Shown here in pieces: positions 7,861 to 16,900 of a DNA stretch of 64,000 nt. Within the stretch, counting starts at the first letter, position 1, and every line of letters starts with the position of its first letter. The position numbers were made by a program, and so were the translations under genes. Below the pieces are notes generated by a model. It saw only the letters and a list, made by a program, of their open reading frames with translations. It was not told where the DNA came from and did no database searches. The DNA is from JANYGM01 sp043764015 (GTDB lineage Bacteria > Bacteroidota > Bacteroidia > Cytophagales > Thermonemataceae). The stretch is taken from assembly GCA_043764015.1 (NCBI GenBank), contig JAYUKY010000105.1, positions 35,625 through 99,624 of the forward strand, given 5' to 3'.

Positions 7861-10800
7861 ATGCTCAAACAACCAAAAGCCAATGAACGCACTTTTCAAG
7901 GCGTTTTTAATGACCTTATCAACACAATTCTTAAAGAAAAACCAGAAATTCAGTTTAAAAAAATCTTACAAGAACAAAATATAGGCGTGGGTGAAAGCCG
8001 TTTTGCTGATGGTATGCTCTATTCCAAAATAGATACCGCAAAAAGCGTACTTTTTGAACTAAAAAATAATGATTGGGACGCAACATCAGCGGAACTCGTA
8101 ACGCCTGCGTGTATGAAAGCTATGAGATTTGGTATTTCTTATTTCGTTACAGGAACGCCAAAACAACTCGCCATTTATGAAACTTTCAAGCCAAATACTT
8201 CCATACAAGACAGAAAACTCAAGATTTACAATATTTCTAACGTCAAATCAGACAACGACACCACGAGTGATGTGTATGTGAGCCAAATCAAAAATAAAAT
8301 TATTGATTTTCTTAAAGACCTTGACGGACTCATACACGGCACAAAAATAATAGTCTGGGACAGCATAGACAGGGTTTTTGTCAATAAACTTTCCTCCTAC
8401 ATACTTGATGCCTCCACGAATATGTTTGAAAGTGCCTACAAACAAATTCATAAGGATAAAAAATTTCAGAGAGATTTACAAACATTCCTGAAATCACAAG
8501 ATTTTTTTAGCGTTACGGGCAATTTTGATAACGAGGACGTGATGAATATCTGTCTAGTCAAAAATTATTTGCTTTATCTCAAAATACTTTTTTACTCGTG
8601 TTTGCAAAGAAATGTTCCGTATCTGGTTGATGCTCAAACAAATGAAAAATATAAACTCAAAGATTTAGAAATACCAGAAGATACACAAGCACTTAACAAA
8701 ATCCTTAAAGAACGCTTTGCAGACGTACTAAAACACGACTACGAAACCATTTTTGCCGCTTCTCCACTTGATGATTTGGCGTTTCCGCAAGCCTACACGC
8801 CTACACTACGCAAAAACGTAGAGGAAATTAAAAACTTGGATTTCAACGACTTAGATGCTGATATCATTGGCGCAATCTATAACGAACTCCTTGATAACAA
8901 CGAACAACACGACTTAGGACAGCATTTTACCAACACCAATGAAGTGGATTTGGTCAATGCCTTCTGCATCAATGAAAAAACACAATTCGTGATGGATAGC
9001 TCCTGCGGTGCAGGCACGTTTTTGGTGAGAGCCTACAAATTTTTGAATTATTATAAAAATAATTATCAAGATAACTCAAAAAATAATCAACAAAATAAAG
9101 ATACAGAAAATGCCCATCAAAGCGTTTTAGAACAACTTTGGGGCGTGGAAATTGCGGCTTTTCCCTGCTTTTTGGCTAATATGAACCTCGCTTTGCTGGA
9201 CGTAAAACAAATAAATAATTATCCTGTCATTATTCAGTCGGATTTTTGTGAGTTAGATGCAAAATCTAATTCAAATATTTCAATGATTATGCCCAATAAA
9301 AGCAAATTACTGAAAGTTACCAACATCAAAGGACAAGAAAAAAAGAAAAACGTACAAATACCACAATTTGATGCCTGCGTAGGAAATCCGCCCTATATTC
9401 GTCAGGAAATTATGGCTAAAAAACCTCGTTGGCAACATCTTGTAGAAAAAAATTATCCTGCAACAAAGAAAATAAATGCCCAATCTGACCTGTACGCCTA
9501 TTTTCTTATTCATACAACTGCCTTTTTGAAAGAAGGCGGAAGACTGGGATATGTTGTTTCTAGTAGTTGGTTAGATGCTAATTTTGGCGGAGACCTTCAA
9601 AAGTTTTTGCTGGATAATTTCAAAATAATTGCCATTATTGACCACCAAAAAAAGCGTAGTTTTGAAACCGCCTCCGTCAATAGTGTCATTTTGATTATTG
9701 AAAAATGCACTGGCGCACAAAATAGAGTGCAAAGAGAAAAAAATGAAGTCCGTTTTATTAGGGTTTTTGAGGATTATGAAAAACTACTAGGCAAAATAGG
9801 CGACCACGACCGCCTGCTAAAAGTCCAAAATTTTGTGGATAGCCTCAATAAACCTAAAAAAGATACAGAAAATAGCATTTTTATGCTCACAATGCGGAAA
9901 CAGAGCATTTTGGAAACAGAAAGCACCATCAAAGGAAAATATACCAACGGCAACTGGGGCGCAAAATACCTCCGTTCTCCCAAAATATTTACCAAAATAC
10001 TAAGCACCGCAGGCGCAAAACTCGTGCCTTTGAATGATATTGCAAAAGTAAAACGTGGTATTACATCTGGCATCAATGATTTTTTTTATGTGCAAGATGA
10101 AACCGCCAAAGCGTTAGCTTTGCCAGATGATATGTTTTTGTTGTTTTTTGGTGTGACGAAAGATAAAATTGATTTTGAAAAATATGGTTATTATTTGTCG
10201 CTGATGGGAGAAATAGAGGAAAAAGACAGAGAGCAAAGCACCACAAAACGCAAACCGCATCATTCGTATCTTATTGAGCGTGAGTTTATGAAGCCGCTTT
10301 TTAAGACGCAAAGAGAAGCGGAAAACCTAGAAATAAACCCCGCAAAACTCAAATATTGTGTTTTTATTTGCAACAAAAGCAAAGAGGCACTTACAGGCAC
10401 AAAGGCATTGCGCTACATACAAGATGCAGAGGCGTTAAACCTGCATACGGTTGCTTCTGTGCGCTCACGTGAGCGTTGGTACGGTTTGGGAGAAGACGGC
10501 TTTGTGGGAGATTTTATTTTTCCTAGTAAGATTGGAGAAAAATATAGACTTATTGATAACCAAAAAACACGAATTTTGTGTGATAAGGTGAACTATAATA
10601 TTGCGGTAAAAGATGACCAGAAAAAAAATGCTGATGTTATTTTTTTATTGCTTAATAGTATGATTTTTAGGTTTTTAATTGATTTGTTTTCAAGACAATT
10701 AACAGGAAATCAAACTTTGAGTGATGTAGATGTAAGCGTAGCCGCAAGAACGCTTATTCCTAATCCTGATTTGTTTAAAAATCATAAAAAAGTCTTAGAA

Positions 10801-11442
10801 AAAATCCTAAAATCCATCAAAGGGCGTGAACAAGGCACTATTTATGAGGAGTGTTTGCAAAAAGATAAAATTGAATTAGAAAATATTATCTTTGAAGTTT
10901 TAGGTTTAGATGAAAAGGATAGAGAAGAATTATTTTTGATGGCTTGCAAGTATGTGAAAGACCGACAAGAAAAATCCAATTCTGTTACAACTAGCAAAAC
11001 CAAAACTAAGCTAAATGACGAGGCAAGTTTAGATTTGATAGAAAGGCGTTTTGATGATATAAGAACGTATGAAGATTTAATTTTGGGCAAAGAAACCAAA
11101 GATATTATGATTCCAGACAGACGAGTGAAAATCCCTAGACATTTGCTCGCCCCGGATGTTCAGATGTTTGAAGATTTCAGCGTTATTTGGGAAGGTAACC
11201 TAAAAATGGCTTTTGACCATAAAGAGCAGTTTAATTTGTTTTATTTCTTTTTTGATAAACTCAAAGTACGTGATACAGGGATTTCTTTGCCTGTGGATAG
11301 TCAGGTTTGCGCAAGCATTAGGGCGGTTTTGGAGTTTGATTTTGTGAAGAATTTTGAGCAAATTCAAGCGGTTTTGAAGACAAGCCGCAGCAAAACGAAC
11401 GCCTTTGAAATCTATAAAAAGATTATTTTTGAAGGGAAATAA
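7861..11442 (+). CDS. type IIG-like restriction-modification enzyme (Eco57I-type methylase plus nuclease)
   Basis: A single 1193-residue chain that appears to combine DNA cleavage, N6-adenine methylation and target recognition. An N-terminal PD-(D/E)XK nuclease is suggested by Asp50 (FADGMLY) and ELK at about residue 66. The methyltransferase has motif I DSSCGAGTF near 379-387 and the catalytic motif IV NPPY near 508-511, followed by IRQE as in Eco57I-type enzymes. Residues beyond about 650 would hold target recognition (TRD); GITSGINDFFYV near 730 is typical of the start of such a domain. No helicase motifs were seen. The ATG at 7861 is chosen over a TTG at 7798, which lies within the promoter. 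Specificity cannot be predicted. Confidence 0.85.
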   Translation: MLKQPKANERTFQGVFNDLINTILKEKPEIQFKKILQEQNIGVGESRFADGMLYSKIDTAKSVLFELKNNDWDATSAELVTPACMKAMRFGISYFVTGTPKQLAIYETFKPNTSIQDRKLKIYNISNVKSDNDTTSDVYVSQIKNKIIDFLKDLDGLIHGTKIIVWDSIDRVFVNKLSSYILDASTNMFESAYKQIHKDKKFQRDLQTFLKSQDFFSVTGNFDNEDVMNICLVKNYLLYLKILFYSCLQRNVPYLVDAQTNEKYKLKDLEIPEDTQALNKILKERFADVLKHDYETIFAASPLDDLAFPQAYTPTLRKNVEEIKNLDFNDLDADIIGAIYNELLDNNEQHDLGQHFTNTNEVDLVNAFCINEKTQFVMDSSCGAGTFLVRAYKFLNYYKNNYQDNSKNNQQNKDTENAHQSVLEQLWGVEIAAFPCFLANMNLALLDVKQINNYPVIIQSDFCELDAKSNSNISMIMPNKSKLLKVTNIKGQEKKKNVQIPQFDACVGNPPYIRQEIMAKKPRWQHLVEKNYPATKKINAQSDLYAYFLIHTTAFLKEGGRLGYVVSSSWLDANFGGDLQKFLLDNFKIIAIIDHQKKRSFETASVNSVILIIEKCTGAQNRVQREKNEVRFIRVFEDYEKLLGKIGDHDRLLKVQNFVDSLNKPKKDTENSIFMLTMRKQSILETESTIKGKYTNGNWGAKYLRSPKIFTKILSTAGAKLVPLNDIAKVKRGITSGINDFFYVQDETAKALALPDDMFLLFFGVTKDKIDFEKYGYYLSLMGEIEEKDREQSTTKRKPHHSYLIEREFMKPLFKTQREAENLEINPAKLKYCVFICNKSKEALTGTKALRYIQDAEALNLHTVASVRSRERWYGLGEDGFVGDFIFPSKIGEKYRLIDNQKTRILCDKVNYNIAVKDDQKKNADVIFLLLNSMIFRFLIDLFSRQLTGNQTLSDVDVSVAARTLIPNPDLFKNHKKVLEKILKSIKGREQGTIYEECLQKDKIELENIIFEVLGLDEKDREELFLMACKYVKDRQEKSNSVTTSKTKTKLNDEASLDLIERRFDDIRTYEDLILGKETKDIMIPDRRVKIPRHLLAPDVQMFEDFSVIWEGNLKMAFDHKEQFNLFYFFFDKLKVRDTGISLPVDSQVCASIRAVLEFDFVKNFEQIQAVLKTSRSKTNAFEIYKKIIFEGK

Positions 11443-11457
11443 TGCTTTTTGAGCTAT

Positions 11458-11494
11458 TTAACTTCCCGAAAGTTTCCAACTTTCGGGAAGTTAA
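11458..11494. terminator. 17-bp perfect hairpin with TCC loop between convergent genes
   Basis: Left arm 11458-11474 and right arm 11478-11494 are perfect reverse complements (core CTTCCCGAAAGTT / AACTTTCGGGAAG) around TCC. A-rich and T-rich ends make it a plausible bidirectional terminator. Loop and style match the hairpins at 5864 and 48069. Confidence 0.75.
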
Positions 11495-11508
11495 AAGCAT
11501 CAAAAACC

Positions 11509-12351
11509 TTATTTACGTCTTCTGTGTGGAGTTTTGCGTACAACTACAGCTTTATGAACCTTTCCACGTTTGCCTTGTTTAACAATAACCGTTTTATGTC
11601 CTCTGTTTTTGTGTACAATAACGGTAGTTGTACGTCTTCTTGGCATATAAATATTTCTTGCATTGACAACTCTAAAAGTCCTTGTAGGGCGGTAAAATGA
11701 CCTATATGGTGTAACTCTTGTATAAAACATTCCATATCTCATTGGTCTCCAAGGTCTCCAATAGCTAGGATATGCGCCCCAACGGTATGGAGAACTCCAA
11801 ACTACATATCTAGGTGCATACATATAACGCACACAAGACCAACCCCAAACATTTACAATTAGCCTAGTGATTTTTACATCTGAAACATTAGGACCTTTTG
11901 ATTTTTCTGACTTTTCATCTACCTCAAAAGGCTCTATAATAGTGTTTTTAGCATAAAGTTCGTCATCTCCTATTATTTGAAGTGTTGCTTCTTCCTTACC
12001 TGTTTTTTCTATACCAATGGTAGCAATATCCTGCTTTTCATTGTCTTTTAGGTACGTACTAAGCACAATAGCGTGAGTATCTTTGTCTTTGATGCTTTCC
12101 ACACTAATATAATCTGTATTTCCGTCATTGTTCAAATCAAGATTATTGACGTTATTGCTTTCTTCATTAAGTAATTTTTCAAATTCTTCCAAAGAATTAG
12201 ATTTTTTGAAAAGTACGAGTGCGCCTTCCAAACTAAAATTATCTCCACTCACTTGCGTAGCATCATCTTTTTCTTCATCTTTTACATTTTGTGCAAAAGT
12301 TATTGTTGTTGTAAAACCAATTACAAGCAACAATGCAGCTATTTTTTTCAT
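11509..12351 (-). CDS. secreted protein with EF-hand-like segment and basic tail
   Basis: 280 residues with a clear signal peptide (MKKIAALLLVIGFTTTITFA, then Q). The mature part has an acidic N-terminal half containing DLNNDGNTDYISVE (about residues 72-85), resembling a calcium-binding D-x-N-x-D-G loop. A stretch rich in Trp, Tyr, Pro and Arg follows (around 168-210), and the tail is strongly basic, with repeated VIVHK/VIVKQ/VVVRK strands and HRRRK at the end. This is a recognisable but uncharacterised Bacteroidota architecture and is probably periplasmic or surface-exposed. It converges on the restriction-modification gene across the 11458 hairpin. Function unknown; the calcium idea is inference from one motif. 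Confidence 0.7.
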   Translation of the reverse strand: MKKIAALLLVIGFTTTITFAQNVKDEEKDDATQVSGDNFSLEGALVLFKKSNSLEEFEKLLNEESNNVNNLDLNNDGNTDYISVESIKDKDTHAIVLSTYLKDNEKQDIATIGIEKTGKEEATLQIIGDDELYAKNTIIEPFEVDEKSEKSKGPNVSDVKITRLIVNVWGWSCVRYMYAPRYVVWSSPYRWGAYPSYWRPWRPMRYGMFYTRVTPYRSFYRPTRTFRVVNARNIYMPRRRTTTVIVHKNRGHKTVIVKQGKRGKVHKAVVVRKTPHRRRK

Positions 12352-12472
12352 ATTGTGTTATTTTTATTAGTTTTTTATTGGTATTTTGTATTTCTGAAAT
12401 TTAGAGTTTATATTTTTGAAAAGGTTTAAAGATTTTCAAAAACTATTTCAAAAATTAAATTAAAACCCTCTC

Positions 12473-12535
12473 GTTTAATTTTTAAATGGTCTGACCTTCA
12501 TTCCATTACGGTACAGACCTTATTAAAAATTAAAC
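12473..12535. repeat. imperfect inverted repeat, ~20-bp arms
   Basis: GTTTAATTTTTAA...GGTCTG on the left matches the reverse complement of CAGACC...TTAAAAATTAAAC on the right, around a ~20-base loop. It sits between two minus-strand genes with no T-run specific to either, so it may be a terminator for tsaD or a small mobile remnant. Confidence 0.6.
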
Positions 12536-12551
12536 TACACAACAAAAAACA

Positions 12552-12583
12552 CGTAATTCGTAATTGATAATTCGTAATTGATT
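12552..12583. repeat. 7-bp tandem array (CGTAATT type)
   Basis: Units CGTAATT, CGTAATT, GATAATT, CGTAATT, GATTAAA follow in heptamer register and end at the tsaD stop codon. Confidence 0.85.
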
Positions 12584-13628
12584 AAATCTCCCAGCGTGCC
12601 ATTGGGCTGATATTTTGAGAAGAAAAATCATTTTGCAAAAATTTATAATGTGCTGCCATTGCAATCATAGCAGCATTATCTGTGCAATATTGAAATTGGG
12701 GAATATAAATATTCCAAGAATGTTTTTCTCCCAACGAAATTAAAGTTTCTCTAAGTCCAGAATTAGCAGAAACGCCGCCTGCAATAGCAATTTCTTTAAT
12801 TCCAGTTTGTACAATAGCTTTTTTTAATTTATGTATAAGATTTTTTATTAGTGTAAACTGAAAACTAGCACAAATATTGTTTATATTGTCTTCCACAAAA
12901 TTTGCATTTTTCATAGTTTCTTTGTTGATAAAATTCAAAAAAGACGTTTTTATCCCACTAAAAGAAAAATTCAAATCTGGCATATCCGCAAGCGGAAACA
13001 AAAAAGCATTTGGATTACCTGTTTTAGCATATTTATCTATCAAAGCACCGCCAGGATACGGCAAACCCAACATTTTTGCAGCTTTGTCAAACGCCTCCCC
13101 TACTGCATCATCTTGCGTTTCTCCTAGCACTTGCATCACTAAAAAGTCCTCTACAAGCACAATTTGCGTATGTCCGCCACTCACAGTAAGACACAAAAAC
13201 GGCAATTTTGGTTTTGGCTCGTCAATAAAATGTGCTAAAATATGCGCCTGCATATGATTTACCTCTATCAAAGGAATATTAAGACCAAGTGCCATAGCTT
13301 TTGCAAAAGAAACACCCACCAAAAGCGACCCCAAAAGACCAGGTCCACGAGTAAAAGCAATTGCATTTAGCTGATTTTTTTGTATATTTGCCTCACGCAA
13401 CGCAACATCTACTACTGCAACTACGTTCTGTTGGTGCGCCCTAGATGCCAATTCTGGTACAATTCCGCCATATTTGGCGTGAATTTCTTGAGAAGCAACA
13501 ATATTAGACAAAATTTTGCTATCTTGTATCACAGATGCAGAAGTGTCATCACACGAAGACTCAATGGCAAGAATATTGAGGTGTGAGGTGTGAGGTGTGA
13601 GGTGTGGAGTATTAAATGCGTCTGGCAT
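12582..13628 (-). CDS. tsaD: tRNA N6-adenosine threonylcarbamoyltransferase
   Basis: TsaD transfers threonylcarbamoyl to A37 of ANN-decoding tRNAs. The ASKHA fold is clear: ILAIESSCDDTS at residues 19-30, the metal-binding HMQAH at 125-129, SGGHTQIV at 150-157 and a late GGVSANSGLR. With the ATG at 13628 the protein is 348 residues. The family normally begins directly at the ILAIESSCDDT strand, so about 15 extra residues are present; they are encoded by a GTGAGGT-type heptamer array (13578-13608). A longer open frame to 13715 runs into the dispersed repeat at 13666 and is unlikely to be translated. Divergent from tamB, a pairing common in Bacteroidota. Confidence 0.93.
   Translation of the reverse strand: MPDAFNTPHLTPHTSHLNILAIESSCDDTSASVIQDSKILSNIVASQEIHAKYGGIVPELASRAHQQNVVAVVDVALREANIQKNQLNAIAFTRGPGLLGSLLVGVSFAKAMALGLNIPLIEVNHMQAHILAHFIDEPKPKLPFLCLTVSGGHTQIVLVEDFLVMQVLGETQDDAVGEAFDKAAKMLGLPYPGGALIDKYAKTGNPNAFLFPLADMPDLNFSFSGIKTSFLNFINKETMKNANFVEDNINNICASFQFTLIKNLIHKLKKAIVQTGIKEIAIAGGVSANSGLRETLISLGEKHSWNIYIPQFQYCTDNAAMIAMAAHYKFLQNDFSSQNISPMARWEI
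13578..13608. repeat. 7-bp tandem array (GTGAGGT type) inside tsaD
   Basis: Four units of GAGGTGT in direct tandem. On the minus strand they encode PHLTPHTSHL between the start codon and the conserved core of TsaD. Confidence 0.9.
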
Positions 13629-13665
13629 AGTTTTTGGATAAGATAAAAAAGAAAATGTATTTAAT

Positions 13666-13789
13666 GTAGGGGCGTACCCTTGTGGTCGCCCAAACATGCG
13701 AAAGCAACACGACAAAAAACACGTAGAATATTATGCAAAATAGGTTTTAAGCCTATTCAAAAAGGGCAACCACAAGGGTACGCACCTAC
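13666..13789. repeat. inverted pair of the dispersed repeat (copy 2 plus mirrored arm)
   Basis: Arm 13666-13691 matches the reverse complement of 13764-13789 at about 23 of 26 positions. Positions 13666-13716 match the copy at 723-773. Between the arms lies a further hairpin, AATAGGTTT/AAGCCTATT, at 13739-13757. The whole element fills the 299-base divergent space between tsaD and tamB and is probably a composite of palindromic units. Confidence 0.85.
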
Positions 13790-13927
13790 AAAAATACAAT
13801 ACACTAAACAAAAATAAATATTTATTACAAAGAAGACAATATTGACAAAGAAAAACAAGAAAATTCATCAGAAAATCAACAAAAAAATTCAACTGAAATT
13901 CCTGCTGAAATCATTTCTGAAAATCTT

Positions 13928-16900
13928 GTGAAAACTGACGAAACCACTAATACGCCTGATAATACTCCCAAGCGCAAAGATAGAGGTTTTGTGTGGAAAT
14001 CTTGTGTTTTTTTGTTGAAAACTATTAAATTGAGCGTTTATTCTGTTGTTTTTTTGGTTGTATTGATAACTGCGGTGCTGGCTATTCCTGCCGTACAGAC
14101 GTTTTTAGCACAAAAAGCCTCGTTTGAACTCTCCAAAATGATGGGTTTTGAGATAACTATCAACAAACTTACCCTAAATCTCTTTAATCAAGACCTTATT
14201 CTCAAAAATGTAGTCGTTTTAGACCGCCAAAAGCACGAAATGATAAATCTGGGCGAGCTTCGTGTCAATTTTGATAAAGCTACACTTATCAATGGAAATG
14301 ATGTTTTGTTAGAAAAAGTTTTGCTCAAAAATGGCTCTGTAAACCTCATAACAGACAAAAAAACCCAAGATATGAATTTTGATAGGTTTTTGATTGTTAT
14401 TGATTCTTTGCTTACGCCCACAACACCTCAACCAAAAAGAAAAAAAGGCGTTCGTGCGCCCGTTTTTGCCATAAAACAGGCAATAGTAGAAGATATGGCG
14501 TTTAGCTACAACGACCAAAAACCTGATTCTATCAAAAATGGCTTTGATTATTACCATTTTAGGCTAGATAAACTTAACGCTTCCGTTGATGATTTTTTGC
14601 TTGTAGGCGACACTATTCAACTCAAAATCAATGACTTAAAAGCCTTTGATAACGCTTCTGGGCTGGATATTAAGAAAGCTGATATGCTTTTTAGAACGAC
14701 AAAACGCACAATGGAGTTCCTAGATATGGGCATTGAAGTCGGTAATTCCTTCATTTCTGATAGTTTGGTGATGAATTACTATTCTATGAAAGATTTTAGT
14801 AATTTCAATAATTGTGTGGATTTGCAGGCAAATCTCAAAAAAACACGCATTCATACACAAGATTTGGCACTTTTTGCCCCTACCCTACGCAAATATGACG
14901 ACTTTTGGACAGCAAACGCAAAGGTTTCTGGCACAGTAAGCAATATTACGCTGGATAAAATGGAACTTGGCTTTGGAAACGAAAGTAAAATAATTGGTAA
15001 AGCAAACTTTAAAAATTTGCCTGACGTGGACAAAATGCACGCAAAATTGGATATGAAAAATTCTGTTATTTTTGTGGAGGATTGCCAGCAATATATTGAT
15101 GATGAGAAGATTTTTGGTTATGCACACAAATTTGGTGCAATGCAATTTAATGGTAAATTTGATGGTACGCTTTATGATTTTATTGCAAATGGAGATTTTA
15201 GAACTGCTTTGGGTGACTTTAAAACGGATATCAGAATGATTTTACCACAAAATTCTGGCAAAAATTATGCTAAAAACTATCAAAAACCATTCTACAAAGG
15301 CACGCTCAAAACCAATAATTTTGCACTAGGAAAACTTATTGATGAGGAAAAAATCATACAAAATGTTACTGTTGATGGCAAAATTGAAGGTTATGGCTTT
15401 AATTTGAATGATTTGGATACCAAAGTTGATGCAAAAGTTGCTTCTATTGGCTTGAATGGCTATAATTATAAAGGGCTGACCATTGATGGCAAAATAAAAG
15501 ATAAATATTTTGTGGGAGATTTTGATAGCGCAGACCCCAACGCAAAAATGAGTCTGAAAGGGGAAGTGGATTTGCACAAATCAGCCAATATTGATGATAT
15601 TTTTGGTAAAATTAAGCTAAAAGGAAGCATCTATCAGCTAAAACTTGATGCACTTGGGCTTAGTAATAAAGTAGCTGAATTTTCTGGAAAAATTGATATT
15701 GATACTCGTGGGCTAGATTTGGAAAATATTGTAGGACGTGCCGACATTGAAAATGCCCTTATTACCTACGACAACACAGAAATATTAGTCAAAAATATCA
15801 ACTTCTTTTCAGAAAAAAATATCAACAAAAACGGTACAAAAAATAGAATTTTCCGCTTTAATTCTGACGTAGCGAGCGTGCTTGCAGAAGGTGATTTTAC
15901 GTTTCAAAGCGTGATTACTGATGCTGGGCATCTTGTCAAAGAGTATAATCTTGCCTTTTTCAACAAAGCAAAAGAACTACAAACTTATTACGAAAATAAA
16001 AATAAAATTACCAAAAATAAAGACAAAAATTTTAAACTCAATTACGAAATTGAAGTAAATAATATCCTGCCTATCTTGCAGCTTTTTGCCAAAGATTTTT
16101 ACATAAGTCCTAATACAGGCTTTAAAGGTAGTTTTTATGGCGGAGATAGCACCCGTTTTTCTTTGAGAAGTACACGCACCGTTCCACAACTTAGTTTCCA
16201 AAAATACAAAACAGACAGCGTCAATATAAATTTTGAAACCTATAAAACCTCTTACAAAAACGACATCACCGCACAACTAGATTTGAGTTCTAAAAAGCAA
16301 GATTTTGGCACGCTAAAATCTGAAAACTTCTTGTTTAACTCCGTTTGGTACAAAGGAATTATTGATTTTACAACATCTATAAAACAACAACAAGAAACCA
16401 ATTATACCAATCTGAACGGTAGTGTGGCGTTTTTTGATGATTATACCAACATAGAACTTAGTGAAAATAGTTTGGTGCAAATCAATGAAGAAAAGTGGAA
16501 TTTCTCACCCTACAAACAAGTAAGGATTTTTAATGATGGCAAAAAAACCGTCAGTTTTGATGATTTACACCTCACAAGTGGCAAACAAGATATTTTTATC
16601 AATGGCGCAATTTCTGATAGCACAGCACACAAAACACTCAACGTAAATGTAGAAAATTTTACGCTAAACACGCTTACACCGCTTGTGGGCAAGAAAATGG
16701 GTGGACTTTTGAGCGCAAAAATCAATGTAAAAGACGTTTTTCAAGAGATAAAAGTAGGCGGAAGTATTGATGTGAAAGATTTTGATTTTGAGAAGATTTA
16801 TGTAGGAAATATCAAAGGTACTTCTAGTTGGAACAATGCCCAAAAGTGGGTGGAAGCTGATGTGGAAGTTATCAATAAAAGTAATCCAATCTTAAATGTC

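Noticed and set aside
11449..11700. 83-codon plus-strand frame after the RM gene
   Set aside because: Antisense to the secreted protein at 11509-12351, which has a signal peptide and a coherent sequence; begins in the terminator hairpin.
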